In this document: one piece after another, positions 9,073-17,257 of the stretch | Layout: each line of letters starts with the position of its first letter | How positions within the stretch are numbered: position 1 is the first letter of the stretch | Assembly: GCF_006980715.1 (NCBI RefSeq) | Contig: NZ_SBHN01000008.1 | Coordinates: 1 to 64,000, forward strand | Direction: 5' to 3' | Length of the DNA stretch: 64,000 nt | Source: Telmatospirillum sp. J64-1 | GTDB lineage: Bacteria > Pseudomonadota > Alphaproteobacteria > Rhodospirillales > Magnetospirillaceae | Translations under genes and position numbers: made by a program | Notes under the pieces: model-generated | Seen by the model: only the letters and a program-made list of their open reading frames with translations | What the model was told of the DNA's origin: nothing | The model's database searches: none

Positions 9073-9798
9073 ATGAATTCTCTTGAACGAGGAAGTGGTA
9101 TCGCCCTGTGGCGGCAGATCCAGCGCGCGCTGGAATCCGATATCGTCGAGGGCCGTCTGGCACCCGGTCAGCAATTGCCGACCGAGAACGATCTGGCGCA
9201 GCGTTTCGACGTCAACCGTCACACGGTGCGCCGGGCGATGGGGGCGCTGGAGGAACAGGGTCTGATCCGGGTCGAACAGGGGCGCGGCTCCTTCGTGCAG
9301 GAGCATGTGATCGACTATCTGGTGTCCAAGCGCACTCGCTTCAGCGAGAATCTGTCACGTCAGAGCCGCAGCGTCGGGGGCAAGATCCTGCGGGCCGAGG
9401 TGGTCGAGGCCGATGCCGTGGTGGCGCGGGAGCTGAAGCTGGCGCGCGGGGCGCCGGTGATCCTGATCGAGCGGCTGGGCGAGGCGGACGGCCGTCCCAT
9501 CAATGTCAGCGCCCACTACTTTCCCCAGGCCCGCTTCGCGGGGCTGGACGAGGTCCTGCGGGAATACGGTTCCATCACCCAGGCGCTGCGGCGCTGGGGG
9601 GTCGAGGATTACCAGCGGGCCTGGACCCGTGTCACCGCCCGGATGCCGACCGCCGAAGACGCCCATCATCTGCAACAGCCGCGTAACCGTCCGATCCTGG
9701 TGACGGAGAGCGTGAACATCGATGATAAGGGAAAGATTGTTGAATATGGGATGACTCGTTTCGCCAGTGACTGGGTTCAGCTTGTAATCGAGTCTTGA
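9073..9798 (+). CDS. phnF: GntR/HutC-family phosphonate regulator PhnF
   Basis: A 241-aa regulator: an N-terminal GntR winged helix (about residues 12-75, NDLAQRFDVNRHTVRRAMGAL) and a C-terminal UTRA ligand domain (about 95-235). It is divergent from phnG and upstream of phnD, the standard place for PhnF. Start 9073 is favoured because GGTGA lies 5 nt upstream and the N-terminus then matches other PhnF proteins. An earlier in-frame ATG at 9013 would put an inverted repeat inside the gene. Confidence 0.92.
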   Translation: MNSLERGSGIALWRQIQRALESDIVEGRLAPGQQLPTENDLAQRFDVNRHTVRRAMGALEEQGLIRVEQGRGSFVQEHVIDYLVSKRTRFSENLSRQSRSVGGKILRAEVVEADAVVARELKLARGAPVILIERLGEADGRPINVSAHYFPQARFAGLDEVLREYGSITQALRRWGVEDYQRAWTRVTARMPTAEDAHHLQQPRNRPILVTESVNIDDKGKIVEYGMTRFASDWVQLVIES

Positions 9799-9807
9799 TA
9801 GGTATAA

Positions 9808-9860
9808 TAGACAACTTCATCTGTGAGGTGAGGGGTTAGACAAACCGTACTTCTTGTCTA
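9808..9860. promoter_or_regulatory. TAGACAA repeats upstream of phnD (probable PhnF operators)
   Basis: TAGACAA occurs at 9808-9814 and 9837-9843, and its inverse TTGTCTA at 9854-9860. The last two form a 7-bp inverted repeat with a 10-bp spacer. The half-site matches the palindrome in front of phnG, which suggests that one regulator, presumably PhnF, controls both phn transcripts. Confidence 0.55.
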
Positions 9861-9885
9861 TAATTATTGTGTTTCTATAACATAA

Positions 9886-9914
9886 CTGTAACGGCGATAT
9901 CATCATTCTGTAGC
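9886..9914 (+). promoter_or_regulatory. Pho-box-like direct repeats before phnD
   Basis: Three 7-mers with 11-bp periodicity: CTGTAAC (9886), ATATCAT (9897) and CTGTAGC (9908). This spacing is that of PhoB sites (CTGTCAT-like heptamers with 4-bp gaps). The match is partial. Control by phosphate starvation would fit a phosphonate uptake operon. Confidence 0.4.
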
Positions 9915-9964
9915 ATCGCGCCGCTATCGTCTCCTCACAAATTCACCCCGCCATGAGGAAGACG

Positions 9965-10840
9965 ATGTTCTTCAAGAAAATTGCCAGTGCTGCGGCTGCC
10001 GTGGCGCTTTCGCTGACCGCCTCCTTCACGGCCCATGCCGCCGACCCGATCCGCTTCGCCGTGACCGACATCGCCGGCATGGAAGAGTTGCAGCGGGAAT
10101 TCGGACCGTTCCGCGACACCCTGGCCAAGCTGGTCGGCCGTGACGTCGACTTCTTCGCCGTCAACAGCCGCACCGCCGCGGTCGAGGCGATGAACGCCAA
10201 GAGCGTCGATTTCGTGCTGACCGGTCCGGCCGAATATGTCGTGTTCCGCGCCCGCACCAATGCCGAGCCGGTGGTCGGCTGGTCCCGCCCCGGCTATTTC
10301 TCGCAGATCGTCGTGATGGCCGACAGCCCCTACATCACCGCCCAGGACCTGAAGGGCAAGCGGGTGGCTTTCGGTGACGTCGGCTCGACCTCCCAGCATC
10401 TCGGTCCGGCCCGTGTGCTGGCCGATCTGGGCCTCGTCCTCGGCAAGGATTACTCGCCGATGAATATCAGCCGCAATGTCGCCGTCGAGGGCATGATCCG
10501 TGGCGATATCGCCGCAATCGGCATGAACCGCACCCATCTCGACCGCGTCGAGCAGGCCTTCCCCAATCACCAGTTCCGCGTCATCGCCCGTGGCGGCGAT
10601 CTGCCGAGCGACGTGCTGATCGCCGGCGCCCATGTGCCGCAGGACCTGCAGCAGGCCGTGCGCAAGATCTTCCTGGACCATGGCGACGAGATCCGCGCCT
10701 CCCTGCTGCAGGGCGAGGACAATCAGAAGTTCAAGGGCGGCTTCTTCCATACCCGCATCACCGATGCCGATTTCAACGACGTGCGCACTTCTTACCGCGT
10801 GATCGGCGTCAATCAGTTCTCTGAATTCGTGGGGGACTGA
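9965..10840 (+). CDS. phnD: Phosphonate ABC transporter substrate-binding protein PhnD
   Basis: A 291-aa periplasmic binding protein. The signal peptide runs to about residue 26 (cleavage after AHA). The phosphonate-pocket motif region FVLTGPAEYVVFRAR and the later DVGSTSQHLGP are typical of PhnD. Start 9965 has GAGGAAG with 5-nt spacing; an ATG 12 nt upstream overlaps that site and is less likely. First gene of phnDCE-phnM. Confidence 0.94.
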   Translation: MFFKKIASAAAAVALSLTASFTAHAADPIRFAVTDIAGMEELQREFGPFRDTLAKLVGRDVDFFAVNSRTAAVEAMNAKSVDFVLTGPAEYVVFRARTNAEPVVGWSRPGYFSQIVVMADSPYITAQDLKGKRVAFGDVGSTSQHLGPARVLADLGLVLGKDYSPMNISRNVAVEGMIRGDIAAIGMNRTHLDRVEQAFPNHQFRVIARGGDLPSDVLIAGAHVPQDLQQAVRKIFLDHGDEIRASLLQGEDNQKFKGGFFHTRITDADFNDVRTSYRVIGVNQFSEFVGD

Positions 10841-11703
10841 TGCCCTGGGAAGGCGCCTCCATGACCAATAACGAGACGTCTCCGTTCGCCCCCGGTCATC
10901 CCGACCGGGCGGCGTCCGGTGCTCCGTCTTCCACCGCCCAGGCCGGCCCCGAGACCGAAGTCGGCCTCGATCTGGCGGTCGAGGGCCTGCGCAAGAGCTT
11001 CGACGGCAAGAAGGCGATCCTCGACGGTATCAGCCTGGCCGTGCCGCGCGGCCAGGCCGTGGCGATCATCGGCTCCAACGGCGCTGGCAAGTCCACCTTC
11101 CTGCGCTGCTGCATGCGCCTGATCGAGCCCGATAGCGGCAGGATCGCCCTGCTGGGCGAAAACATCGACCACATGCCGCGCCGCCGCCTGCGCCGGGTAC
11201 GCTCCCAGGTCGGCTTCGTGTTCCAGCGCCACAACCTGGTCTCCCGCCTTTCGGCGCTCAGTAATGTCATCCACGGCGCCCAGGCCCATCATTCCGGCCC
11301 CTGCTACTGGCATCAGGCCCTGGCCCCCAAGGCGGTGCGCGAGCAGGCCATGCATTGCCTGGACCGGGTGGGGCTGGCCCATCTGGCGCGCCAGCGGGTC
11401 GACAGCCTGTCGGGTGGCCAGTCGCAGCGTGTCGCTATCGCCCGCGCCCTGATGCAGCGCCCGCGCTTCGTCATCGCCGATGAGCCGGTGGCGAGCCTCG
11501 ATCCCTCGGCCGGTGAAGAGGTGATGGAGATGTTCGCCGAATTGATGCGCAGCGACGGCATCACCTTCGTCTTCACCTCCCACCACCTGGACCATGCCAT
11601 TTCCTATGCGGACCGCCTGATCGGCCTGCGCCAGGGGCGGCTGGAATTGGACGGTTTGGCCAAGGCCCAGGACATCGCCGTCCTGCGCGAGATCTATGAG
11701 TAG
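10840..11703 (+). CDS. phnC: Phosphonate ABC transporter ATP-binding protein PhnC
   Basis: A 287-aa ABC ATPase: Walker A IIGSNGAGKST (about residues 75-85), Q-loop GFVFQRHNLV, signature LSGGQSQRVAIARAL, Walker B FVIADEPVASLDP, H-loop TSHHLDHA. The N-terminus carries an extra 40 or so low-complexity residues. ATG 10840 overlaps the phnD stop (TGATG); an ATG at 10861 after GGAAGG is an equally plausible start. Confidence 0.93.
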   Translation: MPWEGASMTNNETSPFAPGHPDRAASGAPSSTAQAGPETEVGLDLAVEGLRKSFDGKKAILDGISLAVPRGQAVAIIGSNGAGKSTFLRCCMRLIEPDSGRIALLGENIDHMPRRRLRRVRSQVGFVFQRHNLVSRLSALSNVIHGAQAHHSGPCYWHQALAPKAVREQAMHCLDRVGLAHLARQRVDSLSGGQSQRVAIARALMQRPRFVIADEPVASLDPSAGEEVMEMFAELMRSDGITFVFTSHHLDHAISYADRLIGLRQGRLELDGLAKAQDIAVLREIYE

Positions 11704-12499
11704 ACCCATGACCCCTGTCTCTGCCCCGCCGAACCGGTTCGAGCGCCCCAGCGCGTTGACCTTCCTGTTCTATGTGCTGGCCCTGGCCTTCATCGTCTGG
11801 TCCTTCAACAATGTCGGGGTGTCGATTCCGCGCCTGGTGGACGGTCTGCCCAATATCGGCCGCATCCTCGGCCAGATGTTCCCGCCCGATCCCTCGCGCC
11901 TGGGCCCCATCTCCCTGGCCTTGCTGGAAACCTTCCAGATGGCGGTGGTGGGGACGGCGCTGGGGGTGGTGATCAGCTTGCCGCTGGCGATCCTGGCCTC
12001 TCGGTCCCTGTCGCCGCATCCGATCATCCAGCATGCGACGCGCAGCCTGATCTCGCTGTTCCGCACGGTTCCCGACCTGGTCTGGGCGCTGTTCTTCGTG
12101 ATCGCGGTGGGGCTGGGGCCGGTGGCCGGGACGCTGGCGATCATGCTCGACACCATCGGCTTCTGCGGCCGTTTCTTCGCCGAATCGATGGAAGAGACCG
12201 ACAAGGGACCGCGCGAGGCGCTGACGGCGCTGGGCGCCAGCCGCACCGGCACGGTCTTTTCGGCGGTGGTGCCCCAGGCCATGCCCTCCTTCATCAATAC
12301 CTCGCTGTTCAGCCTTGAGAAGGCGACGCGGTCCTCGGTCATCCTCGGCCTCGTCGGTGCCGGCGGCATCGGCATCGAGCTGAAGGTGGCGATGGACCTG
12401 TTCCTCTACGACCTGGCCGCCGCCATCATCATCGCCATCTTCCTGCTGGTGCTGGTGGTCGAGCATGTCAGTTCCTGGCTGCGCACCAAGATCATTTGA
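11696..12499 (+). CDS. phnE: Phosphonate ABC transporter permease PhnE
   Basis: A 267-aa permease with six predicted membrane segments and the BPD-type EAA loop EALTALGASRTGTVFSAVVPQ. A PhnE hallmark is FRTVPDLVWALFFV. It overlaps the end of phnC by 8 nt. It completes a phosphonate importer with PhnD and PhnC. Confidence 0.94.
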   Translation: MSRPMTPVSAPPNRFERPSALTFLFYVLALAFIVWSFNNVGVSIPRLVDGLPNIGRILGQMFPPDPSRLGPISLALLETFQMAVVGTALGVVISLPLAILASRSLSPHPIIQHATRSLISLFRTVPDLVWALFFVIAVGLGPVAGTLAIMLDTIGFCGRFFAESMEETDKGPREALTALGASRTGTVFSAVVPQAMPSFINTSLFSLEKATRSSVILGLVGAGGIGIELKVAMDLFLYDLAAAIIIAIFLLVLVVEHVSSWLRTKII

Positions 12500-12568
12500 G
12501 GCCGGTATGGGGAATGGCATGGACCGTCCGTCGCCCGTTCCCCTGTCCGCCCCGTTTTTCTGACAAGG

Positions 12569-13801
12569 ATGAATTTCATGCTGCATATCCGTGGCGGCGA
12601 GGTGCTGCTCGCCGACGGCTCCTTATCCCGTACCGACCTGTTGATCGAAAACGGCGCCATCCAGGCCATCGGGCCGGAAGCGGCGCGGGAAGGGGCCGAA
12701 ACCTGGGATGCCAGCGGTCTGCTGGTCCTGCCCGGCATCATCGATTTGCATGGCGATGCCTTCGAGCGCCAGGTCATGCCCCGTCCCGGCGTGACCTTTC
12801 CCCTGGAGTTGGCGCTGCTGGATACGGACCGCCAGCTGGTCGCCAACGGCATCACCACCGCCTATCACGGCCTGACCTATTCCTGGGAGCCGGGGCTGCG
12901 CGGGCCGGAGGCGGCGCGGGAATTCCTGGCAGCCATGACCGCCCTGGACGGGCGCCTCGCCTGCGACACCAAGGTCCATCTGCGGTTCGAGACCTATAAC
13001 CTGGACGCGGCGGACGAGGTGGTCGAATGGCTGCGCAGCGGCGTGGTGCGGTTGCTGGCCTTCAACGATCATGTGCCGCTGATCGAGGAAAAGATGGCCC
13101 GTCCCGGCGGCATCAACAAATATGCCGAGCGCGCGGGAATGTCGGCCGAGGAATTCCGCCTGCTGGTGCAGCGGGTGCGGGCGCGCGAAGCCGAGGTGCC
13201 GGTGGTGGTGGGGCGTCTGGCCGCCGAGGCCCTGGCGAAGGGCGTGGTGATGGCCTCGCATGACGACGAGACCCCGGCCATGCGCCGCTGGTACCACGAT
13301 CTGGGCTGCCATATCTGCGAATTCCCGATCAACCGCGAGACGGCGGAATTCAGCCGGGATCTCGGCGATCCCATCATCATGGGCGCACCCAATATCCTGC
13401 GCGGCGGCAGCCATGCCGGTCGCCTTTCGGCCATGGAGATGGTGACCGAAGGGACCTGCGACGTGCTGACCTCGGATTACTATTATCCGTCGCTGCTGCA
13501 GGCCGCCTTCACCATCGTCCGGCAAGGCGTGCTGGATCTGGGGGCAGCTTGGGCGCTGGTATCCGCCAATCCCGCCCAGGCGGCGGGTCTTGCCGATCGT
13601 GGACGCATCCAGCCTGGCGCGCGGGCCGATCTCGTCCTGGTCCAGGCTGGACAGGGCTTCCCGCAGGCGGTGGCGACCCTGGTGGCGGGGAAGCCCGTCT
13701 TTACCTCGGGTCAGGCGCCTCTGCGTCCGCAGGCTGGGCTTCTTCCGAAAGAAGGCTCAGAAAGCGGGACACGGCCTGCCCCAGCGAGCCTGAATTATTG
13801 A
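12569..13801 (+). CDS. phnM: PhnM-like amidohydrolase (copy 2)
   Basis: A 410-aa second PhnM, divergent from copy 1 and placed in the transporter operon. It keeps the fold's landmarks: LPGIIDLHGDAFERQ, PRPGVTFP, VVMASHDDETP, GAPNILRGGSHAGR and LTSDYYYPSLLQAAF. Presumably a triphosphate diphosphatase acting on another alkyl phosphonate adduct or under other conditions; this is inference. The last 30 or so residues extend beyond the usual end and overlap phnN on the other strand by 101 nt. Confidence 0.9.
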   Translation: MNFMLHIRGGEVLLADGSLSRTDLLIENGAIQAIGPEAAREGAETWDASGLLVLPGIIDLHGDAFERQVMPRPGVTFPLELALLDTDRQLVANGITTAYHGLTYSWEPGLRGPEAAREFLAAMTALDGRLACDTKVHLRFETYNLDAADEVVEWLRSGVVRLLAFNDHVPLIEEKMARPGGINKYAERAGMSAEEFRLLVQRVRAREAEVPVVVGRLAAEALAKGVVMASHDDETPAMRRWYHDLGCHICEFPINRETAEFSRDLGDPIIMGAPNILRGGSHAGRLSAMEMVTEGTCDVLTSDYYYPSLLQAAFTIVRQGVLDLGAAWALVSANPAQAAGLADRGRIQPGARADLVLVQAGQGFPQAVATLVAGKPVFTSGQAPLRPQAGLLPKEGSESGTRPAPASLNY

Positions 13802-14291
13802 TGACGGCGACGTCGGGGCCATCGGGAAGATAGGCCCCGGCACGGCGCAGGCGCGCCGCGATATCTTCCGCGCTTTCCCGGCCCCGCGCCGCCAAGCGTT
13901 CGGCCAGGATTTCGGGCTCGGCGGTGATCACGATCACCGTGACCGGGGCAAGACGCCGCCGGGCCTCCTCGATCACCGAACGCGAGACATTCGCCACCAC
14001 ATGGAAACCGTCCTCCAGGTCCGCATGGATAGCGGCCGGAATGCCGTAGCTCAAATCATGGGCCTGCCAGGACAGGGCGAAGCCCCCGCTGCGGCGGATC
14101 TGTTCGAAGGTATCGAGGCTGGAGGCGATGTGGTTCTCGCCACCGGCTTCTTCCGGCCGGGTGATCACCCGGCGGGGAAAGAGGAAACGCCGGTCGTGGC
14201 GCAGGATCGTGCGGGCGGCTTCCAGGATCGAATCCTTACCGGCTCCGCTCGGGCCGACAACCAGAAACAGACGTCCGCGCTTCATCTTCAT
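13701..14291 (-). CDS. phnN: Ribose 1,5-bisphosphate phosphokinase PhnN
   Basis: A 196-aa guanylate-kinase-like enzyme that makes PRPP from ribose 1,5-bisphosphate, the last step of the C-P lyase pathway. The P-loop VVGPSGAGKDS (about residues 11-21) and the FPRRVITRP block are typical. Convergent with phnM copy 2, with overlapping 3' ends. An inverted repeat lies 17 nt upstream of its start. Confidence 0.93.
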   Translation of the reverse strand: MKMKRGRLFLVVGPSGAGKDSILEAARTILRHDRRFLFPRRVITRPEEAGGENHIASSLDTFEQIRRSGGFALSWQAHDLSYGIPAAIHADLEDGFHVVANVSRSVIEEARRRLAPVTVIVITAEPEILAERLAARGRESAEDIAARLRRAGAYLPDGPDVAVINNSGSLGQAVSRFLSLLSEEAQPADAEAPDPR

Positions 14292-14307
14292 CCCTCTTTA
14301 ATATTTC

Positions 14308-14332
14308 CAGTCATGGCCGAGCCTCATGACTG
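14308..14332. repeat. Inverted repeat upstream of phnN
   Basis: A perfect 8-bp inverted repeat CAGTCATG / CATGACTG with a 9-nt spacer, 17-41 nt before the phnN start. It could be an operator or a leader hairpin. It differs from the TAGAC repeats around phnF. Confidence 0.4.
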
Positions 14333-14448
14333 TCGTTTGATAGAGGGGCGGCTGTCGGGCGTCAACATCATTGCTGGCCGGTCAGCAGTTTTACGTAAAC
14401 TGTAATGAAAAGACGGCGGATGAATTCTGTTCTTGTCTGCGATGATGC

Positions 14449-14988
14449 TCACAGGGCGAAATTGTGGAGGGGGTGCGGGCCTTCCTCGGTGACGAGGAGG
14501 GGCTGTGCGTTGGCGACCGGTTCCGCGCCGTGGGGCCAGTTCATGTGACGGCACAAGGCCCGGAAGGTTCCGGAATGGGCGACGACGAGGGCGGGGGCGG
14601 GGCCGCCGACCTCCGACAAGGCGGCGATGCTGCGTCGGGTGAAGTCGGCCGCGCTTTCCCCACCTTCGGGGGCGGCGTCCTTGTTCTTGCGGGCGGAGGC
14701 TGCACCGCCTTCATAGATCCCCCAGTTGCGTTCCGCCAGGCCCCCGATGAGGGACACGGCCAGGCCTAGGCGGGACGCGACGATTTCCGCCGTTTCGCGT
14801 GCCCGTCCCAGGGGGCTCGACCAGATGGAGGCGATGCCGTATTCCGTCAGGATGTTGGCCGCTGCCGCCGCCTGGGTGCGGCCCTCGGCATTGAGGGGGA
14901 TGTCTTTCAGCCCCATGACGAGCCCGGCCCGGTTCCAGTCGGTCTCGCCATGGCGCAGGAAGAAGAAGGGCAGGGGCAGCGTCGTCAT
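14449..14988 (-). CDS. Histidine phosphatase family protein
   Basis: A 179-aa phosphoglycerate-mutase-like phosphatase with catalytic motif FFLRHGETDWNRAG at the N-terminus, SSPLGRARETAEI and the second histidine in VVAHSGTFRALC. The substrate is unknown. It overlaps the upstream metallo-hydrolase gene by ATGA and is co-oriented with phnN, so a role in dephosphorylating a phosphonate or ribose phosphate intermediate is plausible. This rests on context. Confidence 0.85.
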   Translation of the reverse strand: MTTLPLPFFFLRHGETDWNRAGLVMGLKDIPLNAEGRTQAAAAANILTEYGIASIWSSPLGRARETAEIVASRLGLAVSLIGGLAERNWGIYEGGAASARKNKDAAPEGGESAADFTRRSIAALSEVGGPAPALVVAHSGTFRALCRHMNWPHGAEPVANAQPLLVTEEGPHPLHNFAL

Positions 14989-16067
14989 AGCTCCACGACC
15001 TTTTGCAGCGTGACCTCGGCGGGGGCGAAGGCCGTCTTCCAGTCATCGAGATATTTCGCCGGGCCGAAGGCCGGGATGACGCGGCGCGCGCCGGTCGCAC
15101 GCACCAGGCGGCGGTTGTCCGACAAAGTGGGATGGACGTTCCAGCGCATCCAGCGCGCGCGGCCTTCGCGGATCAGTTGATCGGCAAGGGTGCCGGGGGG
15201 AATGTAACCGGTGAACAGGATGGCCGGGCCGTTGGGGGCCTCGGCCCAGGCCAGGGCCAGTTCGCGGGCCATGCCGTCCATGGCATTGGCGTCGGATGCC
15301 AGCGTCACGCCCTCGGCCGGTCCGGCTTCGGGGGCGTTTTCGGCGATCCGGGCGAGGCGGACGGCGACGCTGGGAGTGACCATGCCGTCCCCCTTGGCGA
15401 GGGCGGCGATCGCGGTGCGGACTTTGGCATCGAGTCGGGGCAGGGGGGCTCCGGCGTCATGCAGCATCAGCGCGATCTCGGCCCCCCGTCCGGCCGCCGG
15501 AACGGGCAGAAGGACCGGCCCGGCCGCCAGTTCCGCCAGGACCGCCGCCGCGCGGGTGCTCTGCGGCACGTCGTCGATACCGTAGGAGGCATCGAGCAGG
15601 ACGGTGGTGGCGGGCGGCGGCGGGTCGAAAGGAAAGAGGGCGGACTCGCAGGAGATGTCGCCGCAATAGAGCAGGCCGTCGCCGACCGCCAGATGTAGCC
15701 AGATGCCGCCCGGGGAATGGCCGCTGCGGCCGGTCGAGACGCCGATACCCGCCACCTCGCAACGCCCCCGAAGCGGCAGGGGCACATAATCGGCTTCGGC
15801 CAAGGCGGCGGCCTGGGCGACCGGCGGCGTGGCATGAATCGTCGGCAATCCGATCCGGGGGCGCAGGGACAGCGCGCCGATATGGTCGCCATGCTGATGG
15901 GACAGCAGAAGGGCATCCACCTTCCCCACGCCGTCCACCGGCGGAAACTCGCCCGGGGTGGGGCCGACCCCCAGGTCGAGCATCAACCGCAAGCCTTCGG
16001 CCTCGACGAGGAAGCAGGCCGGACCCTTGCCGCCGATGCCGGAGAGGCAAGTCAGTCTTGCTTTCAT
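14985..16067 (-). CDS. Metallo-beta-lactamase-fold hydrolase (beta-CASP-like C-terminus)
   Basis: A 360-aa protein with the MBL metal motif LLSHQHGDHIGAL (about residues 55-67), further ligands in GHSPGGIWLH and YCGDISCES, and a C-terminal stretch (WNVHPTLSDNRRLV...PAFGPAKY) like that of beta-CASP nucleases. It is much longer than PhnP (about 250 aa), so it is not a clear PhnP, but no other phosphoribosyl cyclic phosphodiesterase gene is evident here besides DUF1045. First of a two-gene unit with the histidine phosphatase, divergent from the ABC importer. Confidence 0.75.
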   Translation of the reverse strand: MKARLTCLSGIGGKGPACFLVEAEGLRLMLDLGVGPTPGEFPPVDGVGKVDALLLSHQHGDHIGALSLRPRIGLPTIHATPPVAQAAALAEADYVPLPLRGRCEVAGIGVSTGRSGHSPGGIWLHLAVGDGLLYCGDISCESALFPFDPPPPATTVLLDASYGIDDVPQSTRAAAVLAELAAGPVLLPVPAAGRGAEIALMLHDAGAPLPRLDAKVRTAIAALAKGDGMVTPSVAVRLARIAENAPEAGPAEGVTLASDANAMDGMARELALAWAEAPNGPAILFTGYIPPGTLADQLIREGRARWMRWNVHPTLSDNRRLVRATGARRVIPAFGPAKYLDDWKTAFAPAEVTLQKVVEL

Positions 16068-16124
16068 GGTCTTTTTTCCTGGAGTTCTGAGAAAGGAGTC
16101 TTCAAGAAGAATTTGTAATATATC

Positions 16125-16190
16125 CGTAATGTAAAATTTTAGAGACCGGCAAATGTTGCGGTAATGTAAAATTTTCCGGCGAATATTGCG
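16125..16190. repeat. Imperfect tandem repeat in the divergent promoter of the ABC importer
   Basis: GTAATGTAAAATTTT occurs at 16126-16140 and again at 16161-16175, each followed by CCGGC[AG]AAT[GA]TTGCG (16146-16160 and 16176-16190). The unit is about 35 bp, with the second copy lacking 5 bp. The AT-rich core and position between divergent genes suggest operator sites for a dedicated regulator not encoded in the window. Confidence 0.55.
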
Positions 16191-16273
16191 AGAGGGTGCG
16201 GTGCCCGTCTAGTGTCATCTTCATGAAATGCATAGGCATGCTCGTTCCATGCCTGATTGAGCGGAGAGGATAC

Positions 16274-17254
16274 ATGCGCAAGTTGATCGCATCTCTGGCG
16301 GGCCTCATGGCTCTGGGGCTGGCCGGCCAAGCCCAGGCCGAGAAGACGCTGGTTGTCTATACGTCGCAGCCGACGAACCAGATGGAAGAGGTGCTGAAGC
16401 TGTTCAACGAGAAGCATCCCGACATCAAGGTCGAGCTGTTCCGTTCCGGCACCACCGAGATCATGAACAAGCTGCAGGCCGAGATCGCCGCCGGCGAACC
16501 CCGTGCTGACGTCATGCTGATCGCCGATTCGGTGGCGATGCAGGAACTGAAGAACCAGGACCTGCTGATGCCCTACGAGGACGCTCCGGTCGCGGGCTAC
16601 CATCCCAGCCAGTACGATCCGGACAAGACCTTCTTCGGCACCAAGCTGATCACCACCGGCATCATGTACAACACCGCTTCCGGCCTGCCCAAGCCGACCT
16701 CGTGGAAGGACCTGCTGAAGCCGGAAGCCAAGGGCCAGGTCATCCTGCCCAGTCCGCTCTATTCCGGCGCCGCGGCCATCCATGTCGGGACCATGGCCGC
16801 CGATCCCGCCTTCGGCTGGGATTATTTCGACGCCCTGGCCGAGAATGACGCCACCGCCACCCGTGGCAATGGCGGCGTGCGCGATGCCGTGGCGCGTGGC
16901 GAAAAGGCCTATGGCATCATCATCGAATACATGGCCTATGAGCAGAAGGCCCAGGGCTCGCCGGTGGATTTCGTCTTCCCCGAGGAAGGCGTGACCACCA
17001 TCAACCAGCCGGTGGCGATCCTGAAGACGGCGAAGAATGTCGACGAGGCCAAGGCTTTCATCGACTTCCAGCTGTCGCGCGAAGCGCAGATCCAATCGGT
17101 GGCGCAGCAATACTTCCCCTTGCTCGAAGGCGTCGAGCCGCCGGCGGGCTATCCTGATCCGGCGGGGCTGAAGATCATGTCGGCCGATCCGGACCTGCTG
17201 CTCAAGGGGACGGAAGAAACCAAGCGCAAGTTCGCCGACCTCTTCGGGGGCTGA
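16274..17254 (+). CDS. ABC transporter substrate-binding protein (ferric/2-aminoethylphosphonate type)
   Basis: A 326-aa extracytoplasmic binding protein of the Fe(III)/AfuA class. The signal peptide runs to about residue 22 (AQA). Mature start is EKTLVVYTSQPTNQMEEVLKLF, read in parts, with the class feature FFGTKLITTGIMYN. Start 16274 follows GAGAGGA. The phn neighbours and the three-gene layout (binding protein, double permease, ATPase) resemble importers of 2-aminoethylphosphonate; iron or a polyol phosphate remain possible. The substrate cannot be read from sequence. Confidence 0.82.
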   Translation: MRKLIASLAGLMALGLAGQAQAEKTLVVYTSQPTNQMEEVLKLFNEKHPDIKVELFRSGTTEIMNKLQAEIAAGEPRADVMLIADSVAMQELKNQDLLMPYEDAPVAGYHPSQYDPDKTFFGTKLITTGIMYNTASGLPKPTSWKDLLKPEAKGQVILPSPLYSGAAAIHVGTMAADPAFGWDYFDALAENDATATRGNGGVRDAVARGEKAYGIIIEYMAYEQKAQGSPVDFVFPEEGVTTINQPVAILKTAKNVDEAKAFIDFQLSREAQIQSVAQQYFPLLEGVEPPAGYPDPAGLKIMSADPDLLLKGTEETKRKFADLFGG

Positions 17255-17257
17255 TCC

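Noticed and set aside
14390-14399. Palindrome TTTACGTAAA upstream of phnN
   Set aside because: Only 10 bp, AT-rich, and not repeated elsewhere in the window; could be chance.
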